Assembly: GCA_020849935.1 (NCBI GenBank)
Contig: JADZFJ010000426.1
Span: 1-29,831, forward strand
Length of the DNA stretch: 29,831 nucleotides
Origin: Crocinitomix sp.
Lineage (GTDB): Bacteria; Bacteroidota; Bacteroidia; Flavobacteriales_D; Crocinitomicaceae
Direction: 5' to 3'
Shown here: positions 15,600 to 22,869 of the stretch, one piece after another
How positions within the stretch are numbered: the stretch's first letter is position 1
Layout: each line of letters begins with the position of its first letter
Position numbers and translations under genes: made by a program
The notes under the pieces: model-generated
The model's database searches: none
Seen by the model: the letters and a program-made list of their open reading frames with translations, nothing else
Told to the model about the DNA's origin: nothing

Positions 15600-16589
15600 T
15601 TAATCAACTAATTTATTTTCGATTAAGTAAGCCGCGATTTGAACGGCATTGGTAGCAGCTCCTTTGCGTAAATTATCGGCAACAATCCATAAATTTAAGG
15701 TGCGTGGTTGACTTTCATCACGGCGAATTCTTCCTACAAAAACATCATCCAACCCGCGTGCATATTTTGGCATTGGATACGTGTTGGTGTCGATATTATC
15801 TTTTAAAGTAATCCCCGGCGTATTTTGCAAAATAGCTCTCACTTCACTCAAATCAAATTCGTTTTCAAATTCAATGTTAACAGCCTCTGAATGTCCTCCA
15901 GAAACCGGAACGCGCACAGCCGTTGCACTCACATTAATTACAGGATCTAAAATCTTTTTCGTCTCGTTGGTCAACTTCATTTCCTCTTTGGTATAGCCAT
16001 TTTCTAAAAAGACATCACAGTGAGGAATACAATTTTCGAGAATTGGATAGTGATACGCCATTTCGCCACTTACCCCATTTTTTTCATTCTCTAATTGTTG
16101 AACGCCCTTCATCCCTGTACCAGAAATCGATTGATAGGTTGAAACAATCACCCGTTTAACACCATATTTTTTATGTAGAGGCGCTAAAACCATCACCAAT
16201 TGAATGGTTGAACAATTTGGATTTGCTATAATTTTATCCGTCTTCTGGATTAAATTTGCGTTAATTTCTGGCACAATCAAAAGCTTGTCAGGCATCATCC
16301 TAAAAGCACTCGAATTGTCAATAACAGTCGTCCCAACTTCGGCAAATTTAGGTGCCCAAGTCAAGGCCGTTTCACCCCCCGCCGAAAAAATTGCAATCGT
16401 TGGTTTTTCAGCAACGGCGGTAGCTAAGCCAATCACGGGATACGATTTTCCTTGAAACTCAATCATGGTTCCAACCGACTTTTCGGAGGCAACAAACAGG
16501 TACGAATCAATCGCTAAATTATGCGCAGACAACACTGCTAAAATTTCATTTCCAACCATTCCAGTGGCGCCAACAATTGCTACTTTCAT
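15600..16589 (-). CDS. asd: Aspartate-semialdehyde dehydrogenase
   Basis: A 329-residue NADP-dependent enzyme that reduces aspartyl-4-phosphate to aspartate semialdehyde, the branch point for lysine/diaminopimelate, threonine and methionine. N-terminal Rossmann fold MKVAIVGATGMVGNEIL; nucleotide loop FVASEKSVG; active-site Cys126 in ANPNCSTIQ; substrate/catalytic region RVPVSGGHSEAVNIEF with His233. This is the shorter Gram-positive/Bacteroidota-like type. The start is at 16589. A TACTTTTG box on the minus strand (16611-16618), a perfect TAnnTTTG match, lies 21 bases upstream. It is divergent from the lamin-tail protein gene and convergent with the peptide-binding protein gene. Confidence 0.97.
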   Translation of the reverse strand: MKVAIVGATGMVGNEILAVLSAHNLAIDSYLFVASEKSVGTMIEFQGKSYPVIGLATAVAEKPTIAIFSAGGETALTWAPKFAEVGTTVIDNSSAFRMMPDKLLIVPEINANLIQKTDKIIANPNCSTIQLVMVLAPLHKKYGVKRVIVSTYQSISGTGMKGVQQLENEKNGVSGEMAYHYPILENCIPHCDVFLENGYTKEEMKLTNETKKILDPVINVSATAVRVPVSGGHSEAVNIEFENEFDLSEVRAILQNTPGITLKDNIDTNTYPMPKYARGLDDVFVGRIRRDESQPRTLNLWIVADNLRKGAATNAVQIAAYLIENKLVD

Positions 16590-16610
16590 TCAATATTTTT
16601 TTAGACCACA

Positions 16611-16618
16611 CAAAAGTA
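16611..16618 (-). promoter_or_regulatory. Candidate -7 element of the asd promoter
   Basis: Minus-strand TACTTTTG fits TAnnTTTG exactly, 21 bases from the asd ATG. A TTTG further upstream is only 14 bases away, shorter than the usual spacer, so the -33 part is uncertain. Confidence 0.5.
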
Positions 16619-16648
16619 CTATATTTAGCAGTCAAAGACGGATATCGT

Positions 16649-19201
16649 ATGAAATTTTATTTAACCATCAGTTTGTTAGTTGTGTCCTTTTTAACGTTCG
16701 CTCAGTTTTCTGACGATTTTGAAGATGGCAATTTTTCTAGCTCACCCACATGGACTGGCGACGCGGCAAATTTCGAAATAAATGGACTAAATCAGTTGCA
16801 TTTAAATGCGCCAGCTGTCGAAGACACCTCCTATTTATCCGTTTTTTCGAATGTCATTAACGATGTAACATGGGATTTTTGGTTGCGCATGGATTTTAAC
16901 CCATCCTCTGGAAATTATACCCGCGTTTACCTCGTTTCCAATCAAACAGATTTATCAGCAAGTTTAAATGGGTATTTTTTACTCATCGGAAATACTAGCG
17001 ACGAAATTAGTTTGTACCGACAAAATGGACTTGCAATTACTGAAATTTTGGATGGGGTAGATGGAGCCGTTGATTTGGCAGATGTAAACCTTCGAGTGCG
17101 TGTTACTAGAGATGCGGTTGGTAATTGGGAAATTTTAAGGGACACCACAGGTGGGTATGATTTTGTTTCTGAAGGAACAGTTTTTGACGCAACTTATACT
17201 TCAACAGCCTATTTTGGTGTTTACTGTAAATACACTTCTTCTAGGTCAGATCTATTTTATTTTGATAACCTCGGAAGTCCGTATTTGGATGGAATGCCTC
17301 CTGTAATGGAAACAGTGACTGTAATTTCGGATACTGAAATTGATGTTTTGTTTTCAGAACCTTTAGATCTTGCCACTGCCGAAAATGAAGCGAGTTATAG
17401 CGTAAATGAGGGAATCGGAACACCGTCTTCAGCACTTTTAGACCTGGACAATCCTTCATTGGTTCACCTGACTTTTTTAACCCCTTTTGAAAACGGGACA
17501 TTGTACCTACTTACCGCGAATGATGTAGAAGACCTAGCAGGAAATCCAATGACAGAAACCGATTTACCATTTATTTATTTTGTGCCAGAACCAGCCACGG
17601 CGAATGATTTAATTTTTACTGAAGTTTTTGCCGATCCAAATCCTGTTATCGCTTTACCTGAAATCGAGTTTTTCGAAATCCACAACCGCTCAACCAAAGT
17701 ATTTGATTTGGAAAATTGGACGGTCAATGACAATTCAACCACCGCGACTTTGGGAACTTATTATTTATTGCCATCGCAATATGTTGTGGTTTGTGGTCCT
17801 GGCGAAGGGGTTTTGTTTGGTATTCCTAATTTTATTGAAGTGGACGGGTTACCAACGCTTACCAATACTTCGGATGACTTGGTGTTAAAAGACAACTCAG
17901 GTTTACTCATCGACTCCATTCGTTATTTTGATACCTGGTACCAAGACGATGTGAAAAAAGATGGAGGATGGACTTTGGAACGAAAACACTTAAATTCTCC
18001 GTGTAGTGATGGCAATAATTGGGCTGCATCTACCAATTCAAACGGTGGAACTCCCGGTGCTCAAAATTCTATTTGGACAGATTTGGATGATGTTACCGCG
18101 CCGATAGTTTCTGTATTTACAGTGAATTCCCCGATCGAATTATCCGTTATTTTTAATGAAGGAATGGACACCCTTGTGCCTATCACCATCAATTTGTCAC
18201 CTAGTGTGGCTGTACTAAATGGGTATTTCACCGATCTCAATACGTATATCATCGATGCCTTTACCTTAGCGCCAAACACTACCTACACCTTAACGCTCAC
18301 CAACGGACAAGATTGTTGGGGAAATGAAATCAATCAGACCATTATTTTTGGAATTCCTGGCCAAGCCGAGCCGCAAGACATTATCCTCAATGAAATCTTA
18401 TTCGATCCGCAAACAGGTGGCTCGGACTATATTGAGTTGTACAATAACTCTTCAAAAGTAATCGACCTAAATCAGCTTTACCTTGCAAATTGGGATGAAG
18501 GAATTGCAAATTACGAACGAATCGGAACCGAACAAATCCTTTTATTGCCGGGCGAATATGCAGCCATCACCGAAGATTCTGTGGCCGTGATTGAAGATTT
18601 TATTGATTATGGAATCGGAAGATTTGTCGAATCAGATGTACCAACCTATTCAAACGATTCAGGGACAGTTTATTTATTACGATTAGATTCGTTGATCCTC
18701 GATTATTTTCAGTACCAAGACGATTTTCATTATGCTTTGTTGAGTTCAAAAGATGGAAAATCATTGGAGCGTATCACTTTTGGCGGCGGAGCAAATAATA
18801 AAGACAATTGGCACACCGCCTCAGAAAATTTTAATTGGGGAACACCAGGCTATCAAAACTCGCAATTTTCCTTGCCGGTAAACGATGGCGCAGTAACCAT
18901 AAATCCTCAACTCTTTTCACCCGATAGCGACGGTTATAACGATGTCTTATTGATTAATTTTGATTTAACAGAAGCGGATAACAGAGTGGATGTCACCATT
19001 TACGACAACCAAGGTCGACCAATTCGTAAATTAAAAGACAATTATTTTATAGGCCAAACCGGCATCCTAACCTGGGACGGAATAAATGACGACGGAAATA
19101 AAGCAGAGATTGGAACCTATGTCATTTTAATCTCCGTTATCAATCCACAAGGCGACGAAACAGTCTATAAGCTTGTCACCGTTTTAGCAGGACAATTATA
19201 A
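16649..19201 (+). CDS. Secreted lamin-tail-domain protein with T9SS-type C-terminal domain
   Basis: The ATG at 16649 gives 850 residues beginning with a clear signal peptide (MKFYLTISLLVVSFLTFAQ); an in-frame start at 16577 would lie inside asd on the other strand and hide it. Residues about 20-210 look like a concanavalin/laminin-G-type jelly roll (FSDDFEDGNF). Two Ig-like Big_5 modules (about 214-312 with MPPVMETVTVISDTEIDV, and about 480-570 with APIVSVFTVNSPIELSVIFNEGMD) alternate with two lamin-tail domains (about 318-450 with IEFFEIHNRSTKVFDLENW, and about 574-700 with DYIELYNNSSKVIDLNQL). Residues about 743-850 form a gliding/FlgD-like C-terminal domain (FSPDSDGYNDVL, VTIYDNQGRPIRKL, WDGINDDGNKAEIGTYV), consistent with T9SS export. 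Probably cell-surface attached; ligand unknown. Confidence 0.9.
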   Translation: MKFYLTISLLVVSFLTFAQFSDDFEDGNFSSSPTWTGDAANFEINGLNQLHLNAPAVEDTSYLSVFSNVINDVTWDFWLRMDFNPSSGNYTRVYLVSNQTDLSASLNGYFLLIGNTSDEISLYRQNGLAITEILDGVDGAVDLADVNLRVRVTRDAVGNWEILRDTTGGYDFVSEGTVFDATYTSTAYFGVYCKYTSSRSDLFYFDNLGSPYLDGMPPVMETVTVISDTEIDVLFSEPLDLATAENEASYSVNEGIGTPSSALLDLDNPSLVHLTFLTPFENGTLYLLTANDVEDLAGNPMTETDLPFIYFVPEPATANDLIFTEVFADPNPVIALPEIEFFEIHNRSTKVFDLENWTVNDNSTTATLGTYYLLPSQYVVVCGPGEGVLFGIPNFIEVDGLPTLTNTSDDLVLKDNSGLLIDSIRYFDTWYQDDVKKDGGWTLERKHLNSPCSDGNNWAASTNSNGGTPGAQNSIWTDLDDVTAPIVSVFTVNSPIELSVIFNEGMDTLVPITINLSPSVAVLNGYFTDLNTYIIDAFTLAPNTTYTLTLTNGQDCWGNEINQTIIFGIPGQAEPQDIILNEILFDPQTGGSDYIELYNNSSKVIDLNQLYLANWDEGIANYERIGTEQILLLPGEYAAITEDSVAVIEDFIDYGIGRFVESDVPTYSNDSGTVYLLRLDSLILDYFQYQDDFHYALLSSKDGKSLERITFGGGANNKDNWHTASENFNWGTPGYQNSQFSLPVNDGAVTINPQLFSPDSDGYNDVLLINFDLTEADNRVDVTIYDNQGRPIRKLKDNYFIGQTGILTWDGINDDGNKAEIGTYVILISVINPQGDETVYKLVTVLAGQL

Positions 19202-19205
19202 TTAC

Positions 19206-19309
19206 TTGGGCGTTTGCCTGCTTGCAAAAAAGCAAGCAGCCACCGTGTCATCCACTATAGTCCCCCCAACTTGTTGGGGGCAGCTGCCGTTTCTCCCACT
19301 AACGCGAAA
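19206..19309. repeat. Hairpin repeat copy R2
   Basis: A 104-bp element right after the lamin-tail gene, from TTGGGCGTTTG to CTAACGCGAAA. It holds two perfect hairpins: CTGCTTGC / GCAAGCAG (19218-19225 and 19232-19239, loop AAAAAA) and CCCCCAAC / GTTGGGGG (19263-19270 and 19273-19280, loop TT). CACTATAGTCCCCCCAAC and the following AGCTGCC match copy R1 almost base for base. Possibly a terminator for the upstream gene as well. Confidence 0.75.
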
Positions 19310-19367
19310 AAAAATGAACACTTCAAAGCCACCTAACCACAAGGTGAAAATGAGCCTAATATTTTTG

Positions 19368-19375
19368 TAGATTTG
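19368..19375 (+). promoter_or_regulatory. Candidate -7 element of the Crp/Fnr regulator gene
   Basis: TAGATTTG matches TAnnTTTG. It includes the TTG at 19373 that could be mistaken for a start codon; being the promoter box, it supports the later ATG at 19433 as the true start. Confidence 0.45.
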
Positions 19376-19432
19376 AAATCAAGGGTCAAATGTCGATTTA
19401 AGACGAAACAAAACGTACAAAAACAAACCAGC

Positions 19433-20023
19433 ATGGTCAATAAATTCGTAAAATATTTCTCCAAATTTGAAGCACTTACCAAAGAAGAGGAAAATGCAAT
19501 TGCCGAAAGCATGCAACTAAAATCGTTTAAAAAAGGAGACTATTTATTAAAGGAAGGTCAAATTTCAATCGATACCTATTTTATCTTAGAAGGCGCAGTT
19601 CGTGAGTTTATAAATGTAGATGGGGAAGAAAAAACGACCAATTTTTTTTTAGAAGAGCAGTGGGTTATTTCCCTAAATAACTTTAATCCTCAAACACCAG
19701 CTAGCACCAACTTAATTTGTTTAGAACCCACTACTGTCAGTGTTGGCAACGAAATTCAAGCCAAGAAAATGTTCCAGAGTTTCCCACGTTTCGAGACCAT
19801 TTCCCGCGCCATTGTCGAAGCTGATTTTGCCGAACATAAAAAACAATTAAATTCCTACCTCACAGATTCACCCGAACAACGATACCTTAAATTATTAGCC
19901 TCCCGTCCCGATATTTTTCAACGAGTTCCGCAATATCAAATCGCAAGTTACATTGGTGTTAAACCAGAATCGTTAAGCAGAATCCGCCGCAGAATTCATC
20001 AAGAATCCACCAAAGGAGCTTAA
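19433..20023 (+). CDS. Crp/Fnr-family transcriptional regulator
   Basis: The ATG at 19433 yields 196 residues, beginning MVNKFVKYFSKFEALTKEEENAI, a typical Bacteroidota Crp-like opening; an in-frame TTG 60 bases earlier is probably part of the promoter. Residues about 5-115 form a cyclic-nucleotide-binding-like beta roll (KKGDYLLKEGQISIDTYFILEGAVREF), lacking the full cAMP-contact signature, so the ligand is uncertain. The C-terminal winged helix is short: RYLKLLASRPDIFQRVPQYQIASYIGVKPESLSRIRRRI (about 147-188). Its stop overlaps the stop of the opposing oxidoreductase gene within the four bases TTAA (20020-20023), so any read-through would give antisense RNA. Targets unknown. Confidence 0.9.
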   Translation: MVNKFVKYFSKFEALTKEEENAIAESMQLKSFKKGDYLLKEGQISIDTYFILEGAVREFINVDGEEKTTNFFLEEQWVISLNNFNPQTPASTNLICLEPTTVSVGNEIQAKKMFQSFPRFETISRAIVEADFAEHKKQLNSYLTDSPEQRYLKLLASRPDIFQRVPQYQIASYIGVKPESLSRIRRRIHQESTKGA

Positions 20024-21003
20024 CCAACCAAGTGAGCAACGTTAATTACCACATTTCCTTTTTTGTGTCCCTCTTCAACGTAAGTATGCGCACTACTTAA
20101 TTCGTTGAGCGGATATATTTTGTCAACCACCGTTTTAATTTCGCCGGCTTTTAACAACAATTTAATTTCTTCAAAATAGGCCAGTCTTTTTTTAACAGAA
20201 AGCAGCCCTGTCGACGAAGTTTTAATTTTTTTCGTACCAAAAATGGATGAAAAAAGTAGTTGCAGTAGGATTTTAAAACTGATCACAGTGGGTAGATAAA
20301 TCCCACCCTTTTTTAACGATTTTTTGCAAGTGGAAAAGTTACTCTTATTAACCGTATCAAAAATAAGGTCATAGAATTCGCCATTTTTGGTAAAGTCAGT
20401 GTTGGTATAATCAATCACTTCGTCGGCGCCTAATGCTTTAACCATGTTAATATTTGTGCTACTGCAAACACCAGTCACATGCGCTCCAAGATGTTTCGCC
20501 AGTTGAATCGCATAGGTTCCCAACCCTCCCGATGCACCTATAATTAAAATTTTTTGACCTTTTTTAATTTTTCCAAGTCCAATAAGAAAGTTCGCCACTG
20601 TAATGGCACTGCCACTCACAGGAGCAGCCTCTTCGTAGCTTAGGTTTTCAGGTAAGGTGGTAATTACATCCGTCTCACTAATACAGGTAAATTCGGCATA
20701 ACAACCCAATCCAGTTGTTCCACCAAAAACGCGGTCGCCTCGCTTAAATTTACGCACATTTTCACCTAGTTCAACTACCTCACCTGCAAATTCAAAACCT
20801 AAAATTCTACGTTTTGGTTTCCAAATTCCAAGATACAAACGCCCGATTTTTGGTTTACCCTCTCGCATCATTATGTCTGCCGCTGTTACCGTGCTTGCTT
20901 GAATTTTAACCAAAACTTCATTTTTATTAGGCACTGGAGTCGGCACTTGGCATAACTCAAAAACTTCTGGGGTACCGTAATTTTTATATTCAATCGCTTT
21001 CAT
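20020..21003 (-). CDS. Zinc-independent MDR-family NAD(P)H:quinone oxidoreductase-like protein
   Basis: The start at 21003 gives 327 residues beginning MKAIEYKNYGTPEVFEL, the standard opening of quinone-reductase-like medium-chain dehydrogenases; the upstream in-frame ATG at 21054 would add 17 unrelated residues. The GroES-like domain (about 1-120) holds ILGFEFAGEVVELG and KRGDRVFGG. The Rossmann domain has the cofactor loop IIGASGGLGTYAIQLAKHLGAHVTGV (about 154-179). The structural and catalytic zinc cysteines of true alcohol dehydrogenases are missing. It is likely to reduce quinones or enones with NADPH. It is divergent from tetR; a minus-strand TACTTTTG box (21028-21035) lies 24 bases upstream. 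The TetR operator is 160 bases away, nearer tetR, so shared control is possible but unproven. Confidence 0.9.
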   Translation of the reverse strand: MKAIEYKNYGTPEVFELCQVPTPVPNKNEVLVKIQASTVTAADIMMREGKPKIGRLYLGIWKPKRRILGFEFAGEVVELGENVRKFKRGDRVFGGTTGLGCYAEFTCISETDVITTLPENLSYEEAAPVSGSAITVANFLIGLGKIKKGQKILIIGASGGLGTYAIQLAKHLGAHVTGVCSSTNINMVKALGADEVIDYTNTDFTKNGEFYDLIFDTVNKSNFSTCKKSLKKGGIYLPTVISFKILLQLLFSSIFGTKKIKTSSTGLLSVKKRLAYFEEIKLLLKAGEIKTVVDKIYPLNELSSAHTYVEEGHKKGNVVINVAHLVG

Positions 21004-21027
21004 ACTTTTTATATTAATTTCTAAGCA

Positions 21028-21035
21028 CAAAAGTA
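21028..21035 (-). promoter_or_regulatory. Candidate -7 element of the oxidoreductase gene
   Basis: Minus-strand TACTTTTG is an exact TAnnTTTG match 24 bases before the chosen ATG at 21003. This spacing supports that start over the one at 21054, which lies upstream of the box and outside any transcript made from it. Confidence 0.5.
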
Positions 21036-21163
21036 TGTTAGCGTGTTTCGGCATTCATTGACTTGGGTTAAGAAATGAAAAATGACTAATTTTTAATTCT
21101 ATTCATGCTAGTATCAACCGAGTTTATTTTTGTTAGTTCTGAAAAAAATAAATATTAAATAAT

Positions 21164-21177
21164 ATACCGTACGGTAT
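21164..21177. promoter_or_regulatory. TetR operator O1
   Basis: ATACCGTACGGTAT is a perfect 14-bp palindrome 23 bases before the tetR start. It lies just upstream of the -7 box TACCTTTG (21186-21193), in the -10 to -33 spacer, so a bound dimer would block the tetR promoter (autorepression). The same palindrome recurs at 21822-21835. Confidence 0.85.
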
Positions 21178-21185
21178 TTTTTATT

Positions 21186-21193
21186 TACCTTTG
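21186..21193 (+). promoter_or_regulatory. -7 element of the tetR promoter, near-leaderless
   Basis: TACCTTTG matches TAnnTTTG exactly and ends only 7 bases before the tetR ATG, so the transcript should start at or within a base or two of the ATG. No recognisable -33 TTTG lies upstream. Confidence 0.6.
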
Positions 21194-21200
21194 AACCTAT

Positions 21201-21803
21201 ATGGGCGAAATAATTTCAAAATCGGATCGAACAAAAAAATTCATTGTTGAACAAACGGCTGCCATATTTAATGAAAAGGGATATGCCGGCACTACGATTA
21301 CCGATCTTACCAATGCCACAAAACTGACCAAAGGAAGTATTTACGGAAATTTCACGAATAAAGATGATGTCGCTTTAGCTGCATTCGATTATAATTTTAA
21401 CCGAGTTATCCTTTACATCCGAAAAAAAATGGCCAACAAAGAAAATTCAATCGATCGACTTTTGGTGTATCCTCAAGTGTATGGAAATTTTCTAAAAATA
21501 CCTTTTCTCAAAGCAGGATGTCCAATTCTAAATACATCTACCGAGGCAGACGACACGCATCCTCAATTAAGAGAACGTGCGGCTAATGCATTGGTATTTT
21601 GGCAAACCGCTATCGAGAATCAATTAAAACTCGGCATTCAAAGAGGGGAAATTAAAAAAGAAACCAACACAACTGAATTTGCAATCATGCTCATGGCACT
21701 TATCGAAGGGGCAGTGATGATGGCAAAAGTACACGGCAAATCCACTGAATTAAAAATGGCGATGAATGTTCTTCAACGCCAAATTTTAGCCTTAAAACCT
21801 TAA
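21201..21803 (+). CDS. TetR/AcrR-family repressor
   Basis: A 200-residue regulator. Residues about 10-60 form the TetR_N helix-turn-helix: RTKKFIVEQTAAIFNEKGYAGTTITDLTNATKLTKGSIYGNFTNKDDVALAAF. The helical C-terminal domain (about 70-200) should bind the effector; it contains a single cysteine in LKAGCPILNTSTEADDTHPQLRERA, a motif typical of a subgroup of repressors controlling oxidoreductases and detoxification genes. The gene is bracketed by two identical palindromes, one in its own promoter and one before the next operon, strongly implying autoregulation plus control of the DinB-membrane protein-thiolase-DUF1572 operon. Effector unknown; an electrophile or hydrophobic carbonyl compound is a guess from the operon content. 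Confidence 0.93.
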   Translation: MGEIISKSDRTKKFIVEQTAAIFNEKGYAGTTITDLTNATKLTKGSIYGNFTNKDDVALAAFDYNFNRVILYIRKKMANKENSIDRLLVYPQVYGNFLKIPFLKAGCPILNTSTEADDTHPQLRERAANALVFWQTAIENQLKLGIQRGEIKKETNTTEFAIMLMALIEGAVMMAKVHGKSTELKMAMNVLQRQILALKP

Positions 21804-21821
21804 AATTTTTTAATTAATAAA

Positions 21822-21835
21822 ATACCGTACGGTAT
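21822..21835. promoter_or_regulatory. TetR operator O2
   Basis: Second ATACCGTACGGTAT palindrome, 17 bases before the DinB-fold gene. Three bases on each side also match O1 when read on the opposite strand, giving 20 identical positions. TATATTTT (21833-21840) overlaps it and is one base off the -7 consensus, so binding should block promoter access. Confidence 0.85.
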
Positions 21836-21852
21836 ATTTTAAAACAAAAACA

Positions 21853-22362
21853 ATGGAAATAACTAACATTTCAACCTTTCTTGCTTACTTCGAAAAAACG
21901 CGGCAAGCAACCCTACGGATTATTCAATCCATTCCACCTGACCAGATGGATTGGTCGTATTTGCCCGGTAAATTTACCTTTGGCGATTTAATCAGACACA
22001 TCGCCGCCATCGAACGAAATGTATTTGCCGAAGTCGCTATGGGCAACCATCCAACCTATCAAGGATGTGGTAAGGAATTAGCAGATGGGTACAAGGAAAC
22101 CCTGACATATTTTGAGCAAATGCACTTGGAATCCGTAGCAATTTTTAAGACCTTGTCTGACCACGATTTAAAACAAAAAGTAAAATCGTTAGATGGCTCC
22201 GACGTTGAATTAGGCAATTTCTTGAGAGCCTTAATCGTCCACGAAATTCACCACCGTGCAGCAATGTGTATTTATCTTAATTTATTGGGGGTTCAATCGC
22301 CTCCTGTGCTTGGCTTAACCGAGGAGCAAGTAAAATTAATTAGTAAAAAAGAATTGTCATGA
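21853..22362 (+). CDS. DinB-fold putative metal-dependent enzyme
   Basis: A 169-residue four-helix-bundle protein of the DinB/YfiT superfamily. The metal-binding histidines of the fold are in place: His49 in DLIRHIAAIER and the HxxxH pair His130/His134 in VHEIHHRAAM. Characterised superfamily members include bacillithiol and mycothiol S-transferases and other thiol-dependent enzymes; others have no known activity. It is the first gene of the operon behind operator O2. Its TGA overlaps the next ATG (ATGA at 22359-22362), implying translational coupling with the membrane protein. Start at 21853 is the first ATG after the operator. A role in detoxification is inferred from family and neighbours. 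Confidence 0.85.
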   Translation: MEITNISTFLAYFEKTRQATLRIIQSIPPDQMDWSYLPGKFTFGDLIRHIAAIERNVFAEVAMGNHPTYQGCGKELADGYKETLTYFEQMHLESVAIFKTLSDHDLKQKVKSLDGSDVELGNFLRALIVHEIHHRAAMCIYLNLLGVQSPPVLGLTEEQVKLISKKELS

Positions 22363-22868
22363 ATGTTGCTATCAAAATCGGATTGTCACTCATACTTTTA
22401 ATTTGTGGACTTGCTCCATTTTTTGAGCCATCCAACAAAACAGGAACTTTAGATTCCATAGTCAGCTTGGGGATTTTCGGAACAATTGGTTTGTTTTTGG
22501 TGTTTTTTACGGCAATTTGGTTTTATTGTCAATCACTTCAAACCTGTTTAACAACTATCTCTCCATCCAACCGAAAAGCTACCCCAAAATCGGTATGGTA
22601 CATGTTTTTAATCCCTTACAATTTTATCGAGGATTTTTTCATTGTCATCAATATTTCAAATTCAATCGAAGCAGAAGCCAAGAATAATCCGAAACTCTCA
22701 TCGATCAACCATTTTGGTTTGACCACCGGATTGGGCTGGTGCATCGCTCAAATATTATCCTTAATTCCCAATTTTGGGGGGCAACTAGCTGGCTTAATTG
22801 GGTTAATTCTTTGGCTAACTCACTGGCGATTCATTGTAAAAATAAATCATCTCTTAAAATCAAAATAA
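22359..22868 (+). CDS. Four-helix integral membrane protein of unknown function
   Basis: I cannot assign this 169-residue protein to a characterised family; its layout is reminiscent of DUF4328-like proteins. Four hydrophobic segments are visible: about 4-24 (IKIGLSLILLICGLAPF), 32-58 (SIVSLGIFGTIGLFLVFFTAIWF), 80-100 (WYMFLIPYNFIEDFFIVINI) and 124-160 (GLGWCIAQILSLIP plus LAGLIGLILWLTHWRFIVKI). The loop between helices 2 and 3 is polar (SPSNRKATPKS) and that between 3 and 4 has EAEAKNNPKLSS. It sits between the DinB-fold gene (4-base overlap) and the thiolase gene (one base between stop and start), so it is cotranscribed with both. No transport or enzyme motif was seen. Confidence 0.8.
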   Translation: MNVAIKIGLSLILLICGLAPFFEPSNKTGTLDSIVSLGIFGTIGLFLVFFTAIWFYCQSLQTCLTTISPSNRKATPKSVWYMFLIPYNFIEDFFIVINISNSIEAEAKNNPKLSSINHFGLTTGLGWCIAQILSLIPNFGGQLAGLIGLILWLTHWRFIVKINHLLKSK

Positions 22869-22869
22869 T

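Noticed and set aside
20020..20023. Tail-to-tail overlap of the Crp/Fnr and oxidoreductase stop codons
   Set aside because: The shared TTAA is real, but such minimal overlaps are common between convergent genes and need no special explanation.
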